Assembly (NCBI RefSeq): GCF_029227915.1
Contig: NC_079884.1
Coordinates: 6,326,001 to 6,390,000, forward strand
DNA length: 64,000 nucleotides
From: Hydractinia symbiolongicarpus
Lineage: Eukaryota > Cnidaria > Hydrozoa > Anthoathecata > Hydractiniidae
Direction of reading: 5' to 3'
Below, piece by piece: positions 1 through 13,053 of the stretch; positions within the stretch are counted from its first letter, which is position 1; each line of letters starts with the position of its first letter. Made by a program: the position numbers and the translations under genes. The notes below the pieces were generated by a model that worked only from the letters and a program-made list of their open reading frames with translations, was not told the origin of the DNA and searched no databases.

Positions 1-274
1 GGCTTGGCCCGTATAGTCAAATGTATACAAAGAAAGTACCCTGTGAGTAAACTCATTTCCAGAACGATTTTTTAAATTATTTTTTCACCACTAAAACGCA
101 TAAGACTTGTAGTTTTCAAAAATGTTTTCATTTTTGATGAGACGCTTAATGAAAGGGGTTTAATCGCCGGCAAATGAAAACCCGCGATTTCCCGTAAATC
201 ACGGGCTTGGCCCGTATAGTCGAATGTATACAAAGAAAGTACCCTGTGAGTAAACTCATTTCCAGAACGATTTT

Positions 275-1491
275 TTAAATTATTTTTTCACCACTAAAAC
301 GCATAAGACTTGTAGTTTTCAAAAATGTTTTCATTTTTGATGAGACGCTGAATAAAAGAAGTTTAATTGCCGGCAAACGAAAACCCACCATTTCCCGTAA
401 ATCCCGGGCTTGGCCCGTATAGTCAAAAGTATACAAAGAAAGTACCCAGGGAGTAAACTCATTTCCCAAACGATTTTTTAAATTATTTTGTCACCACTAA
501 AACGCATGAGACTTGTAGTTTTCAGAAGTGTTTTCATTTTTGATGAGACGCTGAATAAAAGAAGTTTAATCGCCGACAAACAAAAACCCGCGATTTACCG
601 TAAATCCCAGGCTTGGCCTGTATAGTTGAATGTATATAAAGAAGGTACCCAGGGAGTAAACTTATTTTCCGAACGATTTTTCAAATTATTTCTGCACCAC
701 TATAACGAATGAGACTTGTAGTTTCCAAAAATGTTTTCATTTTTAATGAGACGCTTAATAAAAGAGGTTTAATCGCCGGCAAACGAAATACCACGATTTC
801 CTTAAATCCCGGGCTTGTCCCGTATAGTCGAATGTTTACAAAGAAAGTACCCTGTGAGTAAACTCATTTCTAGAACGATTTTTTAAATTATCTTTTCACC
901 ACTAAAACGCATGAGACTTGTAGTTTTCAAAAATGTTTTCATTTTTGATGAGACGCTGAATAAAAGGAGTTTAATCGCCGGCAAACGAAAACCCGCGGTT
1001 TCCCGTAAATCCCGGGCTTGGCCCGTATAGTTGAATGTATCTAAAGAAAGTACCCAGGGAGTAAACTAATTTCCCGAACGATTTTTCAAATTATTTCTGC
1101 ACCACTAGAACGTATGAGACTTGTAGTTTTTAAAAATGTTTTCATTTTTGATGAGACGCTTAATGAAAGAGGTTTAATCGCCGACAAACGAAAACCCGCG
1201 ATTTCCCGTAAATCCCGGGCTTGGCCCGTATAGTCGAATGGATACAAAGAAAGTACCCAGGGAGTAAACTCATTTCCCGAACGATTTTTTAAATTATTTT
1301 TTCTCCACTAAAACGCATGAGACTTGTAGTTTTCACAAATGTTTTCATTTTTGATGAGACGCTTAATGAAAGGGGCTTAATCGCCGGCAAATGAAAACCC
1401 GCGATTTCCCGTAAATCACGGGCTTGGCCCGTATAGTCGAATGTATACAAAGAAAGTACCCTGTGAGTAAACTCATTTCCAGAACGATTTT
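275..1491. repeat. Hexamer cycle 1-6-3-4-5-2 (1217 bp)
   Basis: Six monomers beginning at about 275, 478, 681, 884, 1087 and 1290 follow the reference cycle without type 7. The next type 1 starts 1217 bp later. The copy at 12446 is nearly identical to 275, including CCCACCATTT, and the type 6 copies at 478 and 12649 share the rare TTTCAGAAGTG. Confidence 0.75.
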
Positions 1492-2459
1492 TTAAATTAT
1501 TTTTTCACCACTAAAACGCATAAGACTTGTAGTTTTCAAAAATGTTTTCATTTTTGATGAGACGCTGAATAAAAGAAGTTTAATCGCCGGCAAACGAAAA
1601 CACACGATTTCCCGTAAATCCCGGGCTTCGCCCGTATAGTCAGAAGTATACAAAGAAAGTACCCAGGGAGTAAACTCATTTCCCAAACGATATTTTAAAT
1701 TATTTTGTCACCACTAAAACGCATGAGACTTGTAGTTTTCAAAAGTGTTTTCATTTTCGATAAGACGCTGAATAAAAGAAGTTTAATCGCCGGCAAACGA
1801 AAACCCACGATTTCCCGTAAATCCCGGGCTTGGCCCGTATAGTCAAAAGTATACAAAGAAAGTACCCAGGGAGTAAACTCATTTCCCAAACGATTTTTTA
1901 AATTATTTTGTCACCACTAAAACGCATGAGACTTGTAGTTTTCAAAAGTGTTTTCATTTTTGATGAGACGCTGAATAAAAGAAGTTTAATCGCCGGCAAA
2001 CGAAAACCCGCGATTTCCCGTAAATCCCGGGCTTGGGCCGTATAGTTGAATGTATCTAAAGAAAGTACCCAGGGAGTAAACTGATTTCCCGAACGATTTT
2101 TCAAATTATTTCTGCACCACTAGAACGAATGAGACTTGTAGTTTTCAAAAATGTTTTCATTTTTAATGAGACGCTTAATAAAAGAGTTTTAATTGCCGGC
2201 AAACGAAAACCCGCGATTTCTCGTAAATCCCGGGCTTGGCCCATATAGTTGAATGTATATAAAGAAGGTACCCAGAGAGTAAACTGATTTCCCGAACGAT
2301 TTTTCAAATTATTTCTGCACCACAATAACGAATGAGACTTGTAGTTTTCAAAAATGTTTTCATTTTTAATGAGACGCTTAATGAAGGAGTTTTAATCGCC
2401 GGCAAACGAAAACCCGTGATTTCCCGTAAATCCCGGGCTTGGCCCGTATAGTTGAATGT
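681..2459. repeat. Block recurring at about 7375-9152 (offset about 6694 bp, 33 monomers)
   Basis: The monomer order and rare variants are shared with 7375-9152. Examples are GGATACAAAG in type 5, CACAAATGTTTTC in type 2, CATTTTCGATAAGACG at about 1750 and 8450, CGATATTTTAAATT near 1690 and 8385, and GGCCCATATAG near 2230 and 8930. Differences are a few bases, including a lost A in CAAAGTG near 8640. The two copies part where TATCTAAAG at 2460 meets TATATAAAG at 9153. Confidence 0.75.
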
Positions 2460-3318
2460 ATCTAAAGAAAGTACCCAGGGAGTAAACTAATTTCCCGAAC
2501 GATTTTTCAAATTATTTCTGCACCACTAGAACGAATGAGACTTGTAGTTTTTAAAAATGTTTTCATTTTTGATGAGACGCTTAATGAAAGAGGTTTAATC
2601 GCCGACAAACGAAAACCCGCGATTTCCCGTAAATCCCGGGCTTGGCCCGTATAGTCGAATGGATACAAAGAAAGTACCCAGGGAGTAAACTCATTTCCCG
2701 AACGATTTTTTAAATTATTTTTTCTCCACTAAAACGCATGAGACTTGTAGTTTTCACAAATGTTTTCATTTTTGATGAGACGCTTAATGAAAGGGGTTTA
2801 ATCGCCGGCAAATGAAAACCCGCGATTTCCCGTAAATCACGGGCTTGGCCCGTATAGTCGAATGTATACAAAGAAAGTACCCTGTGAGTAAACTCATTTC
2901 CAGAACGATTTTTTAAATTATGTTTTCACCACTAAAACGCATAAGACTTGTAGTTTTCAAAAATGTTTTCATTTTTGATGAGACGCTGAATAAAAGAAGT
3001 TTAATCGCCGGCAAACGAAAACCCACCATTTCTCGTAAATCCCGGGCTTGGCCCGTATAGTCAAAAGTATACAAAGAAAGTACCCAGGGAGTAAACTGAT
3101 TTCCCGAACGATTTTTCAAATTATTTCTGCACCACTATAACGAATGAGACTTGTAGTTTCCAAAAATGTTTTCATTTTTAATGAGACGCTTAATAAAAGA
3201 GGTTTAATCGCCGGCAAACGAAATACCACGATTTCCTTAAATCCCGGGCTTGTCCCGTATAGTCGAATGTTTACAAAGAAAGTACCCTGTGAGTAAACTC
3301 ATTTCTAGAACGATTTTT

Positions 3319-4740
3319 TAAATTATTTTTTCTCCACTAAAACGCATGAGACTTGTAGTTTTCACAAATGTCTTCATTTTTGATGAGACGCTTAATGAAA
3401 GGGGTTTAATCGCCGGCAAATGAAAACCCGCGATTTCCCGTAAATCACGGGCTTGGCCCGTATAGTCGAATGTATACAAAGAAAGTACCCTGTGAGTAAA
3501 CTCATTTCCAGAACGATTTTTTAAATTATTTTTTCACCACTAAAACGCATAAGACTTGTAGTTTTCAAAAATGTTTTCATTCTTGATGAGACGCTGAATA
3601 AAAGAAGTTTAATCGCCGGCAAACGAAAAACCACGATTTCCCGTAAATCCCGGGCTTGGCCCGTATAGTCAAAAGTATACAAAGAAAGTACCCTGTGAGT
3701 AAACTCATTTCCAGAACGATTTTTTAAATTATTTTTTCACCACTAAAACGCATAAGACTTGTAGTTTTCAAAAATGTTTTCATTTTTGATGAGACGCTGA
3801 ATAAAAGAAGATTAATCGCCGGCAAACGAAAACCCACGATTTCCCGTAAATCCTGGGCTTGGCCCGTATAGTCAAAAGTATACAAAGAAAGTACCCAGGG
3901 AGTAAACTCATTTCCCGAACGATTTTTCAAATTATTTTTTCTCCACTAAAACGCATGAGACTTGTAGTTTTCAAAAATATTTTCATTTTTGATGAGACGC
4001 TTAATGAAAGGGGTTTAATCGCCGGCAAATGAAAACCCGCGATTTCCGGTAAATCACGGGCTTGGCCCGTATAGTCGAATGTATAGAAAGAAAGTACCCT
4101 GTGAGTAAACTCATTTCCAGAACGATTTTTTAAATTATTTTTTCACCACTAAAACGCATGAGACTTGTAGTTTTCAAAAATGTTTTCATTTTTGATGAGA
4201 CGCTGAATAAAAGAAGTTTAATCGCCGACAAACGAAAACCCGCGATTTCCCGTAAATCCCGGGCTTGGCCCGTATAGTTGAATGTATCTAAAGAAAGTAC
4301 CCAGGAAGTAAACTGATTTCCCGAACGATTTTTCAAATTATTTCTGCACCACTAGAACGAATGAGACTTGTAGTTTCCAAAAATGTTTTCATTTTTGATG
4401 ACACGCTGAATAAAAGAAGTTTAATCGCCGACAAACGAAAACCCGCGAGTTCCCGTAAATCCCGGGCTTGGCCCGTATAGTTGAATGTATCTAAAGAAAG
4501 TACCCAGGGAGTAAACTGATTTCCCGAACGATTTTTCAAATTATTTCTGCACCACTAGAACAAATGAGACTTGTAGTTTTCAAAAATGTTTTCATTTTTG
4601 ATGAGACGCTGAATAAAAGAAGCTTATTCGCCGGCAAACAAAAACCCGCGATTTCCCGTAAATCCCGGGCTTGGCCCGTATAGTTGAATGTATATAAAGA
4701 AGGTACCCAGGGAGTAAACTGATTTCCCGAACGATTTTTC
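3319..4740. repeat. Seven-monomer block recurring at about 10215-11636 (offset 6896 bp)
   Basis: Shared rare markers are CACAAATGTCTTC (3364 and 10261), CATTCTTGATG (3578 and 10474), AAGATTAATCG (3808 and 10705), GATTTCCGGTAAATC, GTATAGAAAG, and AGCTTATTCG in the last unit. The offset is 34 monomers, whereas the preceding shared block (2913-3300 with 9403-9790) is offset 6490 bp. Two monomers were therefore gained or lost between the blocks. Confidence 0.75.
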
Positions 4741-6033
4741 AAATCATTTCTGCACCACTATAACGAATGAGACTTGTAGTTTCCAAAAATGTTTTCATTT
4801 TTAATGAGACGCTTAATGAAAGAGGTTTAATCGCCGGCAAACGAAATGCCACGATTTCCTTAAATCCCGGGCTTGTCCCGTATAGTCGAATGTTTACAAA
4901 GAAAGTACCCTGTGAGTAAACTCATTTCTAGAACGATTTTTTAAATTATCTTTTCACCACTAAAACGCATGAGATTTGTAGTTTTCAAAAATGTTTTCAT
5001 TTTTGATGAGACGCTGAATAAAAGGAGTTTAATCGCCGGCAAACGAAAACCCACCATTTCCCGTAAATCCCGGGCTTGGCCCGTATAGTCAAAAGTATAC
5101 AAAGAAAGTACCCAGGGAGTAAACTCGTTTCCCAAACGATTTTTTAAATTATTTTGTCACCACTAAAACGCATGAGACTTGTAGTTTTTAGAAGTGTTTT
5201 CATTTTTGATGAGACGCTGAATAAAAGAAGTTTAATCGCCGACAAACAAAAACCCGCGATTTCCCGTAAATCCCGGGCTTGGCCCGTATAGTTGAATGTA
5301 TATAAAGAAGGTACCCAGGGAGTAAACTGATTTCCCGAACGATTTTTCAAATTATTTCTGCACCACTATAACGAATGAGACTTGTAGTTTCCAAAAATGT
5401 TTTCATTTTTAATGAGACGCTTAATGAAAGAGGTTTAATCGCCGGCAAACGAAATGCCACGATTTCCTTAAATCCCGGGCTTGTCCCGTATAGTCGAATG
5501 TTTACAAAGAAAGTACCCTGTGAGTAAACTCATTTCTAGAACGATTTTTTAAATTATCTTTTCACCACTAAAACGCATGAGATTTGTAGTTTTCAAAAAT
5601 GTTTTCATTTTTGATGAGACGCTGAATAAAAGGAGTTTAATCGCCGGCAAACGAAAACCCACCATTTCCCGTAAATCCCGGGCTTGGCCCGTATAGTCAA
5701 AAGTATACAAAGAAAGTACCCAGGGAGTAAACTCGTTTCCCAAACGATTTTTTAAATTATTTTGTCACCACTAAAACGCATGAGACTTGTAGTTTTTAGA
5801 AGTGTTTTCATTTTTGATGAGACGCTGAATAAAAGAAGTTTAATCGCCGACAAACAAAAACCCGCGATTTCCCGTAAATCCCGGGCTTGGCCCGTATAGT
5901 TGAATGTATATAAAGAAGGTACCCAGGGAGTAAACTGATTTCCCGAACGATTTTTCAAATTATTTCTGCACCACTATAACGAATGAGACTTGTAGTTTCC
6001 AAAAATGTTTTCATTTTTAATGAGACGCTTAAT
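4006..6033. repeat. First copy of a 2028-bp (10-monomer) duplication
   Basis: This block starts within the type 2 monomer carrying TTTCCGGTAAATCACGGG and GTATAGAAAG and ends within a type 3 monomer. It is repeated from about 6034, where a type 3 front switches to the same type 2 rear (GAAAG then GGGTTTAATCG). That monomer (about 5955-6157) is the expected product of an in-register unequal exchange. The 608-bp duplication lies inside the block. Confidence 0.78.
4746..5961. repeat. Tandem duplication of a three-monomer unit, 608 bp x 2
   Basis: 4746-5353 and 5354-5961 read as near-identical copies (types 3, 4/1 hybrid, 6). Both share AAATGCCACG, GAGATTTGTAG, CCCACCATTT, ACTCGTTTCCC and TTTTTAGAAGTG. 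On the left the match ends at 4745, where AAATCATTTC meets AAATTATTTC. On the right the cycle changes into a type 2 tail at about 6030. The near-identity indicates a recent event or an assembly artefact. Confidence 0.82.
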
Positions 6034-7450
6034 GAAAGGGGTTTAATCGCCGGCAAATGAAAACCCGCGATTTCCGGTAAATCACGGGCTTGGCCCGTAT
6101 AGTCGAATGTATAGAAAGAAAGTACCCTGTGAGTAAACTCATTTCCAGAACGATTTTTTAAATTATTTTTTCACCACTAAAACGCATGAGACTTGTAGTT
6201 TTCAAAAATGTTTTCATTTTTGATGAGACGCTGAATAAAAGAAGTTTAATCGCCGACAAACGAAAACCCGCGATTTCCCGTAAATCCCGGGCTTGGCCCG
6301 TATAGTTGAATGTATCTAAAGAAAGTACCCAGGAAGTAAACTGATTTCCCGAACGATTTTTCAAATTATTTCTGCACCACTAGAACGAATGAGACTTGTA
6401 GTTTCCAAAAATGTTTTCATTTTTGATGACACGCTGAATAAAAGAAGTTTAATCGCCGACAAACGAAAACCCGCGAGTTCCCGTAAATCCCGGGCTTGGC
6501 CCGTATAGTTGAATGTATCTAAAGAAAGTACCCAGGGAGTAAACTGATTTCCCGAACGATTTTTCAAATTATTTCTGCACCACTAGAACAAATGAGACTT
6601 GTAGTTTTCAAAAATGTTTTCATTTTTGATGAGACGCTGAATAAAAGAAGCTTATTCGCCGGCAAACAAAAACCCGCGATTTCCCGTAAATCCCGGGCTT
6701 GGCCCGTATAGTTGAATGTATATAAAGAAGGTACCCAGGGAGTAAACTGATTTCCCGAACGATTTTTCAAATCATTTCTGCACCACTATAACGAATGAGA
6801 CTTGTAGTTTCCAAAAATGTTTTCATTTTTAATGAGACGCTTAATGAAAGAGGTTTAATCGCCGGCAAACGAAATGCCACGATTTCCTTAAATCCCGGGC
6901 TTGTCCCGTATAGTCGAATGTTTACAAAGAAAGTACCCTGTGAGTAAACTCATTTCTAGAACGATTTTTTAAATTATCTTTTCACCACTAAAACGCATGA
7001 GATTTGTAGTTTTCAAAAATGTTTTCATTTTTGATGAGACGCTGAATAAAAGGAGTTTAATCGCCGGCAAACGAAAACCCACCATTTCCCGTAAATCCCG
7101 GGCTTGGCCCGTATAGTCAAAAGTATACAAAGAAAGTACCCAGGGAGTAAACTCGTTTCCCAAACGATTTTTTAAATTATTTTGTCACCACTAAAACGCA
7201 TGAGACTTGTAGTTTTTAGAAGTGTTTTCATTTTTGATGAGACGCTGAATAAAAGAAGTTTAATCGCCGACAAACAAAAACCCGCGATTTCCCGTAAATC
7301 CCGGGCTTGGCCCGTATAGTTGAATGTATATAAAGAAGGTACCCAGGGAGTAAACTGATTTCCCGAACGATTTTTCAAATTATTTCTGCACCACTATAAC
7401 GAATGAGACTTGTAGTTTCCAAAAATGTTTTCATTTTTAATGAGACGCTT
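6034..7450. repeat. Second, partial copy of the 2028-bp duplication
   Basis: It reproduces 4006-5422 at offset 2028. The shared rarities are CCAGGAAGTAAACTG, GATGACACGCTG, CCCGCGAGTTCCCG, AGCTTATTCG and AAATGCCACG. The match stops in the type 3 unit at about 7450 (AATAAAGGAGG), where the array continues as the copy of the 681 block. Confidence 0.78.
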
Positions 7451-9152
7451 AATAAAGGAGGTTTAATCGCCGGCAAACGAAATACCACGATTTCCTTAAA
7501 TCCCGGGCTTGTCCCGTATAGTCGAATGTTTACAAAGAAAGTACCCTGTGAGTAAACTCATTTCTAGAACGATTTTTTAAATTATCTTTTCACCACTAAA
7601 ACGCATGAGACTTGTAGTTTTCAAAAATGTTTTCATTTTTGATGAGACGCTGAATAAAAGGAGTTTAATCGCCGGCAAACGAAAACCCGCGGTTTCCCGT
7701 AAATCCCGGGCTTGGCCCGTATAGTTGAATGTATCTAAAGAAAGTACCCAGGGAGTAAACTAATTTCCCGAACGATTTTTCAAATTATTTCTGCACCACT
7801 AGAACGAATGAGACTTGTAGTTTTCAAAAATGTTTTCATTTTTGATGAGACGCTTAATGAAAGAGGTTTAATCGCCGACAAACGAAAACCCGCGATTTCC
7901 CGTAAATCCCGGGCTTGGCCCGTATAGTCGAATGGATACAAAGAAAGTACCCAGGGAGTAAACTCATTTCCCGAACGATTTTTTAAATTATTTTTTCTCC
8001 ACTAAAACGCATGAGACTTGTAGTTTTCACAAATGTTTTCATTTTTGATGAGACGCTTAATGAAAGGGGTTTAATCGCCGGCAAATGAAAACCCGCGATT
8101 TCCCGTAAATCACGGGCTTGGCCCGTATAGTCGAATGTATACAAAGAAAGTACCCTGTGAGTAAACTCATTTCCAGAACGATTTTTTAATATATTTTTTC
8201 ACCACTAAAACGCATAAGACTTGTAGTTTTCAAAAATGTTTTCATTTTTGATGAGACGCTGAATAAAAGAAGTTTAATCGCCGGCACACGAAAACCCACG
8301 ATTTCCCGTAAATCCCGGGCTTCGCCCGTATAGTCAAAAGTATACAAAGAAAGTACCCAGGGAGTAAACTCATTTCCCAAACGATATTTTAAATTATTTT
8401 GTCACCACTAAAACGCATGAGACTTGTAGTTTTCAAAAGTGTTTTCATTTTCGATAAGACGCTGAATAAAAGAAGTTTAATCGCCGGCAAACGAAAACCC
8501 ACGATTTCCCGTAAATCCCGGGCTTGGCCCGTATAGTCAAAAGTATACAAAGAAAGTACCCAGGGAGTAAACTCATTTCCCAAACGATTTTTTAAATTAT
8601 TTTGTCACCACTAAAACGCATGAGACTTGTAGTTTTCAAAGTGTTTTCATTTTTGATGAGACGCTGAATAAAAGAAGTTTAATCGCCGGCAAACGAAAAC
8701 CCGCGATTTCCCGTAAATCCCGGGCTTGGCCCGTATAGTTGAATGTATCTAAAGAAAGTACCCAGGGAGTAAACTGATTTCCCGAACGATTTTTCAAATT
8801 ATTTCTGCACCACTAGAACGAATGAGACTTGTAGTTTTCAAAAATGTTTTCATTTTTAATGAGACGCTTAATAAAAGAGTTTTAATTGCCGGCAAACGAA
8901 AACCCGCGATTTCTCGTAAATCCCGGGCTTGGCCCATATAGTTGAATGTATATAAAGAAGGTACCCAGAGAGTAAACTGATTTCCCGAACGATTTTTCAA
9001 ATTATTTCTGCACCACAATAACGAATGAGACTTGTAGTTTTCAAAAATGTTTTCATTTTTAATGAGACGCTTAATGAAGGAGTTTTAATCGCCGGCAAAC
9101 GAAAACCCGTGATTTCCCGTAAATCCCGGGCTTGGCCCGTATAGTTGAATGT
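7375..9152. repeat. Second copy of the 681-2459 block
   Basis: It matches 681-2459 at an offset of about 6694 bp, with small private changes such as TTAATATATTTTTTC near 8188 and GGCACACG near 8284. It follows directly on the second copy of the 2028-bp duplication, so the left arm of the window was built by overlapping amplification events. Confidence 0.72.
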
Positions 9153-12100
9153 ATATAAAGAAGGTACCCAGGGAGTAAACTGATTTCCCGAACGATTTTT
9201 CAAATCATTTCTGCACCACTATAACGAATGAGACTTGTAGTTTCCAAAAATGTTTTCATTTTTAATGAGACGCTTAATGAAAGAGGTTTAATCGCCGGCA
9301 AATGAAAACCCGCGATTTCCCGTAAATCACGGGCTTGGCCCGTATAGTCGAATGTATACAAAGAAAGTACCCTGTGAGTAAACTCATTTCCAGAACGATT
9401 TTTTAAATTATGTTTTCACCACTAAAACGCATAAGACTTGTAGTTTTCAAAAATGTTTTCATTTTTGATGAGACGCTGAATAAAAGAAGTTTAATCGCCG
9501 GCAAACGAAAACCCACCATTTCTCGTAAATCCCGGGCTTGGCCCGTATAGTCAAAAGTATACAAAGAAAGTACCCAGGGAGTAAACTGATTTCCCGAACG
9601 ATTTTTCAAATTATTTCTGCACCACTATAACGAATGAGACTTGTAGTTTCCAAAAATGTTTTCATTTTTAATGAGACGCTTAATAAAAGAGGTTTAATCG
9701 CCGGCAAACGAAATACCACGATTTCCTTAAATCCCGGGCTTGTCCCGTATAGTCGAATGTTTACAAAGAAAGTACCCTGTGAGTAAACTCATTTCTAGAA
9801 CGATTTTTTAAATTATCTTTTCACCACTAAAACGCATGAGACTTGTAGTTTTCAAAAATGTTTTCATTTTTGATGAGACGCTGAATAAAAGGAGTTTAAT
9901 CGCCGGCAAACGAAAACCCGCGGTTTCCCGTAAATCCCGGGCTTGGCCCGTATAGTTGAATGTATCTAAAGAAAGTACCCAGGGAGTAAACTAATTTCCC
10001 GAACGATTTTTCAAATTATTTCTGCACCACTAGAACGAATGAGACTTGTAGTTTTCAAAAATGTTTTCATTTTTGATGAGACGCTTAATGAAAGATGTTC
10101 AATCGCCGACAAACGAAAACCCGCGATTTCCCGTAAATCCCGGGCTTGGCCCGTATAGTCGAATGGATACAAAGAAAGTACCCAGGGAGTAAACTCATTT
10201 CCCGAACGATTTTTTAAATTATTTTTTCTCCACTAAAACGCATGAGACTTGTAGTTTTCACAAATGTCTTCATTTTTGATGAGACGCTTAATGAAAGGGG
10301 TTTAATCGCCGGCAAATGAAAACCCGCGATTTCCCGTAAATCACGGGCTTGGCCCGTATAGTCGAATGTATACAAAGAAAGTACCCTGTGAGTAAACTCA
10401 TTTCCAGAACGATTTTTTAAATTATTTTTTCACCACTAAAACGCATAAGACTTGTAGTTTTCAAAAATGTTTTCATTCTTGATGAGACGCTGAATAAAAG
10501 AAGTTTAATCGCCGGCAAACGAAAAACCACGATTTCCCGTAAATCCAGGGCTTGGCCCGTATAGTCAAAAGTATACAAAGAAAGTACCCTGTGAGTAAAC
10601 TCATTTCCAGAACGATTTTTTAAATTATTTTTTCACCACTAAAACGCATAAGACTTGTAGTTTTCAAAAATGTTTTTATTTTTGATGAGACGCTGAATAA
10701 AAGAAGATTAATCGCCGGCAAACGAAAACCCACGATTTCCCGTAAATCCTGGGCTTGGCCCGTATAGTCAAAAGTATACAAAGAAAGTACCCAGGGAGTA
10801 AACTCATTTCCCGAACGATTTTTCAAATTATTTTTTCTCCACTAAAACGCATGAGACTTGTAGTTTTCAAAAATATTTTCATTTTTGATGAGACGCTTAA
10901 TGAAAGGGGTTTAATCGCCGGCAAATGAAAACCCGCGATTTCCGGTAAATCACGGGCTTGGCCCGTATAGTCGAATGTATAGAAAGAAAGTACCCTGTGA
11001 GTAAACTCATTTCCTGAACGATTTTTTAAATTATTTTTTCACCACTAAAACGCATGAGACTTGTAGTTTTCAAAAATGTTTTCATTTTTGATGAGACGCT
11101 GAATAAAAGAAGTTTAATCGCCGACAAACGAAAACCCGCGATTTCCCGTAAATCCCGGGCTTGGCCCGTATAGTTGAATGTATCTAAAGAAAGTACCCAG
11201 GGAGTAAACTGATTTCCCGAACGATTTTTCAAATTATTTCTGCACCACTAGAACGAATGAGACTTGTAGTTTCCAAAAATGTTTTCATTTTTGATGAGAC
11301 GCTGAATAAAAGAAGTTTAATCGCCGACAAACGAAAACTCGCGAGTTCCCGTAAATCCCGGGCTTGGCCCGTATAGTTGAATGTATCTAAAGAAAGTACC
11401 CAGGGAGTAAACTGATTTCCCGAACGATTTTTCAAATTATTTCTGCACCACTAGAACAAATGAGACTTGTAGTTTTCAAAAATGTTTTCATTTTTGATGA
11501 GACGCTGAATAAAAGAAGCTTATTCGCCGGCAAACAAAAACCCGCGATTTCCCGTAAATCCTGGGCTTGGCCCGTATAGTTGAATGTATATAAAGAAGGT
11601 ACCCAGGGAGTAAACTGATTTCCCGAACGATTTTTCAAATCATTTCTGCACCACTATAACGAATGAGACTTGTAGATTCCAAAAATGTTTTCATTTTTAA
11701 TGAGACGCTTAATGAAAGAGGTTTAATCGCCGGCAAACGAAATGCCACGATTTCCTTAAATCCCGGGCTTGTCCCGTATAGTCGAATGTTTACAAAGAAA
11801 GTACCCTGTGAGTAAACTCATTTCTAAAACGATTTTTTAAATTATCTTTTCACCACTAAAACGCATGAGATTTGTAGTTTTCAAAAATGTTTTCATTTTT
11901 GATGAGACGCTGAATAAAAGGAGTTTAATCGCCGGCAAACGAAAACCCGCGGTTTCCCGTAAATCCCGGGCTTGGCCCGTATAGTTGAATGTATCTAAAG
12001 AAAGTACCCAGGGAGTAAACTAATTTCCCGAACGATTTTTCAAATTATTTCTGCACCACTAGAACGAATGAGACTTGTAGTTTTTAAAAATGTTTTCATT

Positions 12101-13053
12101 TTTGATGAGACGCTTAATGAAAGAGGTTTAATCGCCGACAAACGAAAACCCGCGATTTCCCGTAAATCCCGGGCTTGGCCCGTATAGTCGAATGGATACA
12201 AAGAAAGTACCCAGGGTGTAAACTCATTTCCCGAACGATTTTTTAAATTATTTTTTCTCCACTAAAACGCATGAGACTTGTAGTTTTCACAAATGTTTTC
12301 ATTTTTGATGAGACGCTTAATGAAAGGGGTTTAATCGCCGGCAAATGAAAACCCGCGATTTCCCGTAAATCACGGGCTTGGCCCGTATAGTCGAATGTAT
12401 ACAAAGAAAGTACCCTGTGAGTAAACTCATTTCCAGAACGATTTTTTAAATTATTTTTTCACCACTAAAACGCATAAGACTTGTAGTTTTCAAAAATGTT
12501 TTCATTTTTGATGAGACGCTGAATAAAAGAAGTTTAATCGCCGGCAAACGAAAACCCACCATTTCCCGTAAATCCCGGGCTTGGCCCGTATAGTCAAAAG
12601 TATACAAAGAAAGTACCCAGGGAGTAAACTCATTTCCCAAACGATTTTTTAAATTATTTTGTCACCACTAAAACGCATGAGACTTGTAGTTTTCAGAAGT
12701 GTTTTCATTTTTGATGAGACGCTGAATAAAAGAAGTTTAATCGCCGACAAACGAAAACCCGCGAGTTCCCGTAAATCCCGGGCTTGGCCCGTATAGTTGA
12801 ATGTATCTAAAGAAAGTACCAAGGAATAAACGGATTTCCCGAACAATCTTTCAAATTATTTCTGCACCACTAGAACAAATGAGACTTGTAGTTTTCAAAA
12901 ATGATTTCATTTTTGATGAGACGCTGAATAAAAGAAGCTTATTCGCCGGCAAACAAAAACCCGCGATTTCCCGTAAATCCCGGGCTTGGCCCGTATAGTT
13001 GAATGTATATAAAGAAGGTACCCAGGGAGTAAACAGATTTCCCGAACGATATT

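Noticed and set aside
4130-4336. Minus-strand reading frames of about 61-74 codons repeated in more than 100 monomers, looking like a family of small proteins
   Set aside because: The starts I checked by hand are TTG (CAA on the plus strand), not ATG. The frame ends once per monomer in the conserved AT-rich tract (TAA or TGA). 203 is not a multiple of three, so the frame shifts every unit. One-base deletions alter the frame freely. Apparent conservation is that of the satellite DNA.
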